Below, piece by piece: positions 14,234 to 14,718 of a DNA stretch of 14,718 nucleotides. How positions within the stretch are numbered: the stretch's first letter is position 1; each line of letters begins with the position of its first letter. Under the pieces are notes generated by a model that saw only the letters and a list, made by a program, of their open reading frames with translations, had not been told where the DNA came from and did no database searches. The position numbers and the translations under genes were made by a program. Origin of the DNA: Candidatus Delongbacteria bacterium (lineage in GTDB: Bacteria > Bacteroidota > Bacteroidia > Bacteroidales > ML635J-15); assembly GCA_027858215.1 (NCBI GenBank), contig JAQIDD010000298.1, forward strand, positions 1 through 14,718. Direction: 5' to 3'.

Positions 14234-14718
14234 ATGCGTTTTACAAACCAAATAACCGGCACTGTTTTCAGCCTTATATTGCTGTTTGTGTTTTCTTCCA
14301 CAGCATTGTATGCACAGCAGACAATCCATTACGATAATCGTCAGGCAGAATTCAACACTGCCATGGAATTGTACAAACAGGAAAAATACAGTGCAGCACA
14401 ACATGCTTTTAATGAATTTGCTCAACGCACCAGTCCGGATGATGCTTTGCTCAAAGAAGATGCAAAATTCTACGCATCAATGTGTGCTATGAAGTTGCAC
14501 AACAGGAATGTACAACATTTGATAAAAACCTTCATTTTTGAACACCCCGAAAACCCAAACATCAATGAAGCCAGCTTTCAATTGGCAAATCATTATTTCA
14601 AAGAAGAAATATACGGCGCTGCGATTAAATGGTACGATAAGGTTGATAAATTGAGTTTGCCCGAAGAACAAATGAGCGAGTATTATTTTAAAACCGGGTT
14701 TTGTCATTATGCCCGCAA
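14234..14718 (+). CDS. Secreted TPR-like protein, 3' end cut by window edge
   Basis: An open frame of 161 codons from ATG 14234 to the right edge. It begins MRFTNQITGTVFSLILLFVF and has a signal peptide ending STALYAQQ. The mature part is a series of helix pairs of TPR or YbgF-like character: FNTAMELYKQEKYSAAQHAFNEFA, then DAKFYASMCAMKL, then ASFQLANHYFKEEIYGAAIKWYDKV, then YYFKTGFCHYA. Such proteins in Bacteroidetes are often long (many hundred residues) periplasmic or outer-membrane-associated scaffolds. A purine-rich AAAGAGAG lies 5 nt before the ATG, the most Shine-Dalgarno-like sequence in the window. The gene is divergent from ftsE. The TPR character is fairly clear; the function is unknown. 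Confidence 0.8.
   Translation, partial: MRFTNQITGTVFSLILLFVFSSTALYAQQTIHYDNRQAEFNTAMELYKQEKYSAAQHAFNEFAQRTSPDDALLKEDAKFYASMCAMKLHNRNVQHLIKTFIFEHPENPNINEASFQLANHYFKEEIYGAAIKWYDKVDKLSLPEEQMSEYYFKTGFCHYAR

Overview
The window comes from a Bacteroidetes (Bacteroidota) chromosome, probably a Bacteroidales or Marinilabiliales-like lineage. Four things point that way. The promoters carry the TAnnTTTG -7 element typical of the phylum, and there are almost no Shine-Dalgarno sequences. The gene set is characteristic: a DUF4924 protein beside an Hsp15-type S4 protein, L25 of the Ctc type with an acidic tail, a Bacteroidetes-style FtsE, a TlpA-like protein with a long N-terminal extension, and a GxxExxY protein. 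Several proteins start with Sec signal peptides ending in AQ. The species cannot be named from the sequence. I see no rRNA, tRNA, CRISPR array, insertion sequence or phage gene.

Layout. (1) 1-917, minus strand: a two-gene unit, hslR (S4 RNA-binding protein) followed with an ATGA overlap by a DUF4924 gene that runs off the left edge. (2) 1026-5522, plus strand: an accessory-looking block. It holds a large secreted protein that appears to join a CAP/SCP-like domain, an OmpA-like domain and a helical C-terminal region. Next comes a small GxxExxY nuclease-fold gene followed by two oppositely oriented arrays of a degenerate 8-9 nt repeat, and then a TlpA/thioredoxin-like periplasmic protein. (3) 5585-9463, plus strand: a housekeeping run of engB (ribosome-assembly GTPase), prs (PRPP synthase), rplY/ctc (L25), pth (peptidyl-tRNA hydrolase) and psd (phosphatidylserine decarboxylase). 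(4) 9634-12149, minus strand: murB followed by a secreted C69 dipeptidase, probably co-transcribed. (5) 12236-13333, plus strand: a GT4-like glycosyltransferase whose 3' end overlaps that of the convergent ftsE (13298-14053, minus). (6) 14234 to the right edge, plus strand: the start of a secreted TPR-like protein divergent from ftsE.

How the genes work together. Much of the window serves translation (hslR, engB, rplY, pth) and envelope construction (murB, psd, glycosyltransferase, ftsE, secreted proteins), with prs feeding nucleotide synthesis. The least explained parts are the CAP/OmpA-like fusion protein and the GxxExxY gene with its inverted repeat arrays. Four genes (hslR, prs, murB, ftsE) share a perfect TAnnTTTG box ending 22-25 nt before the start codon, which also helped settle several start sites.
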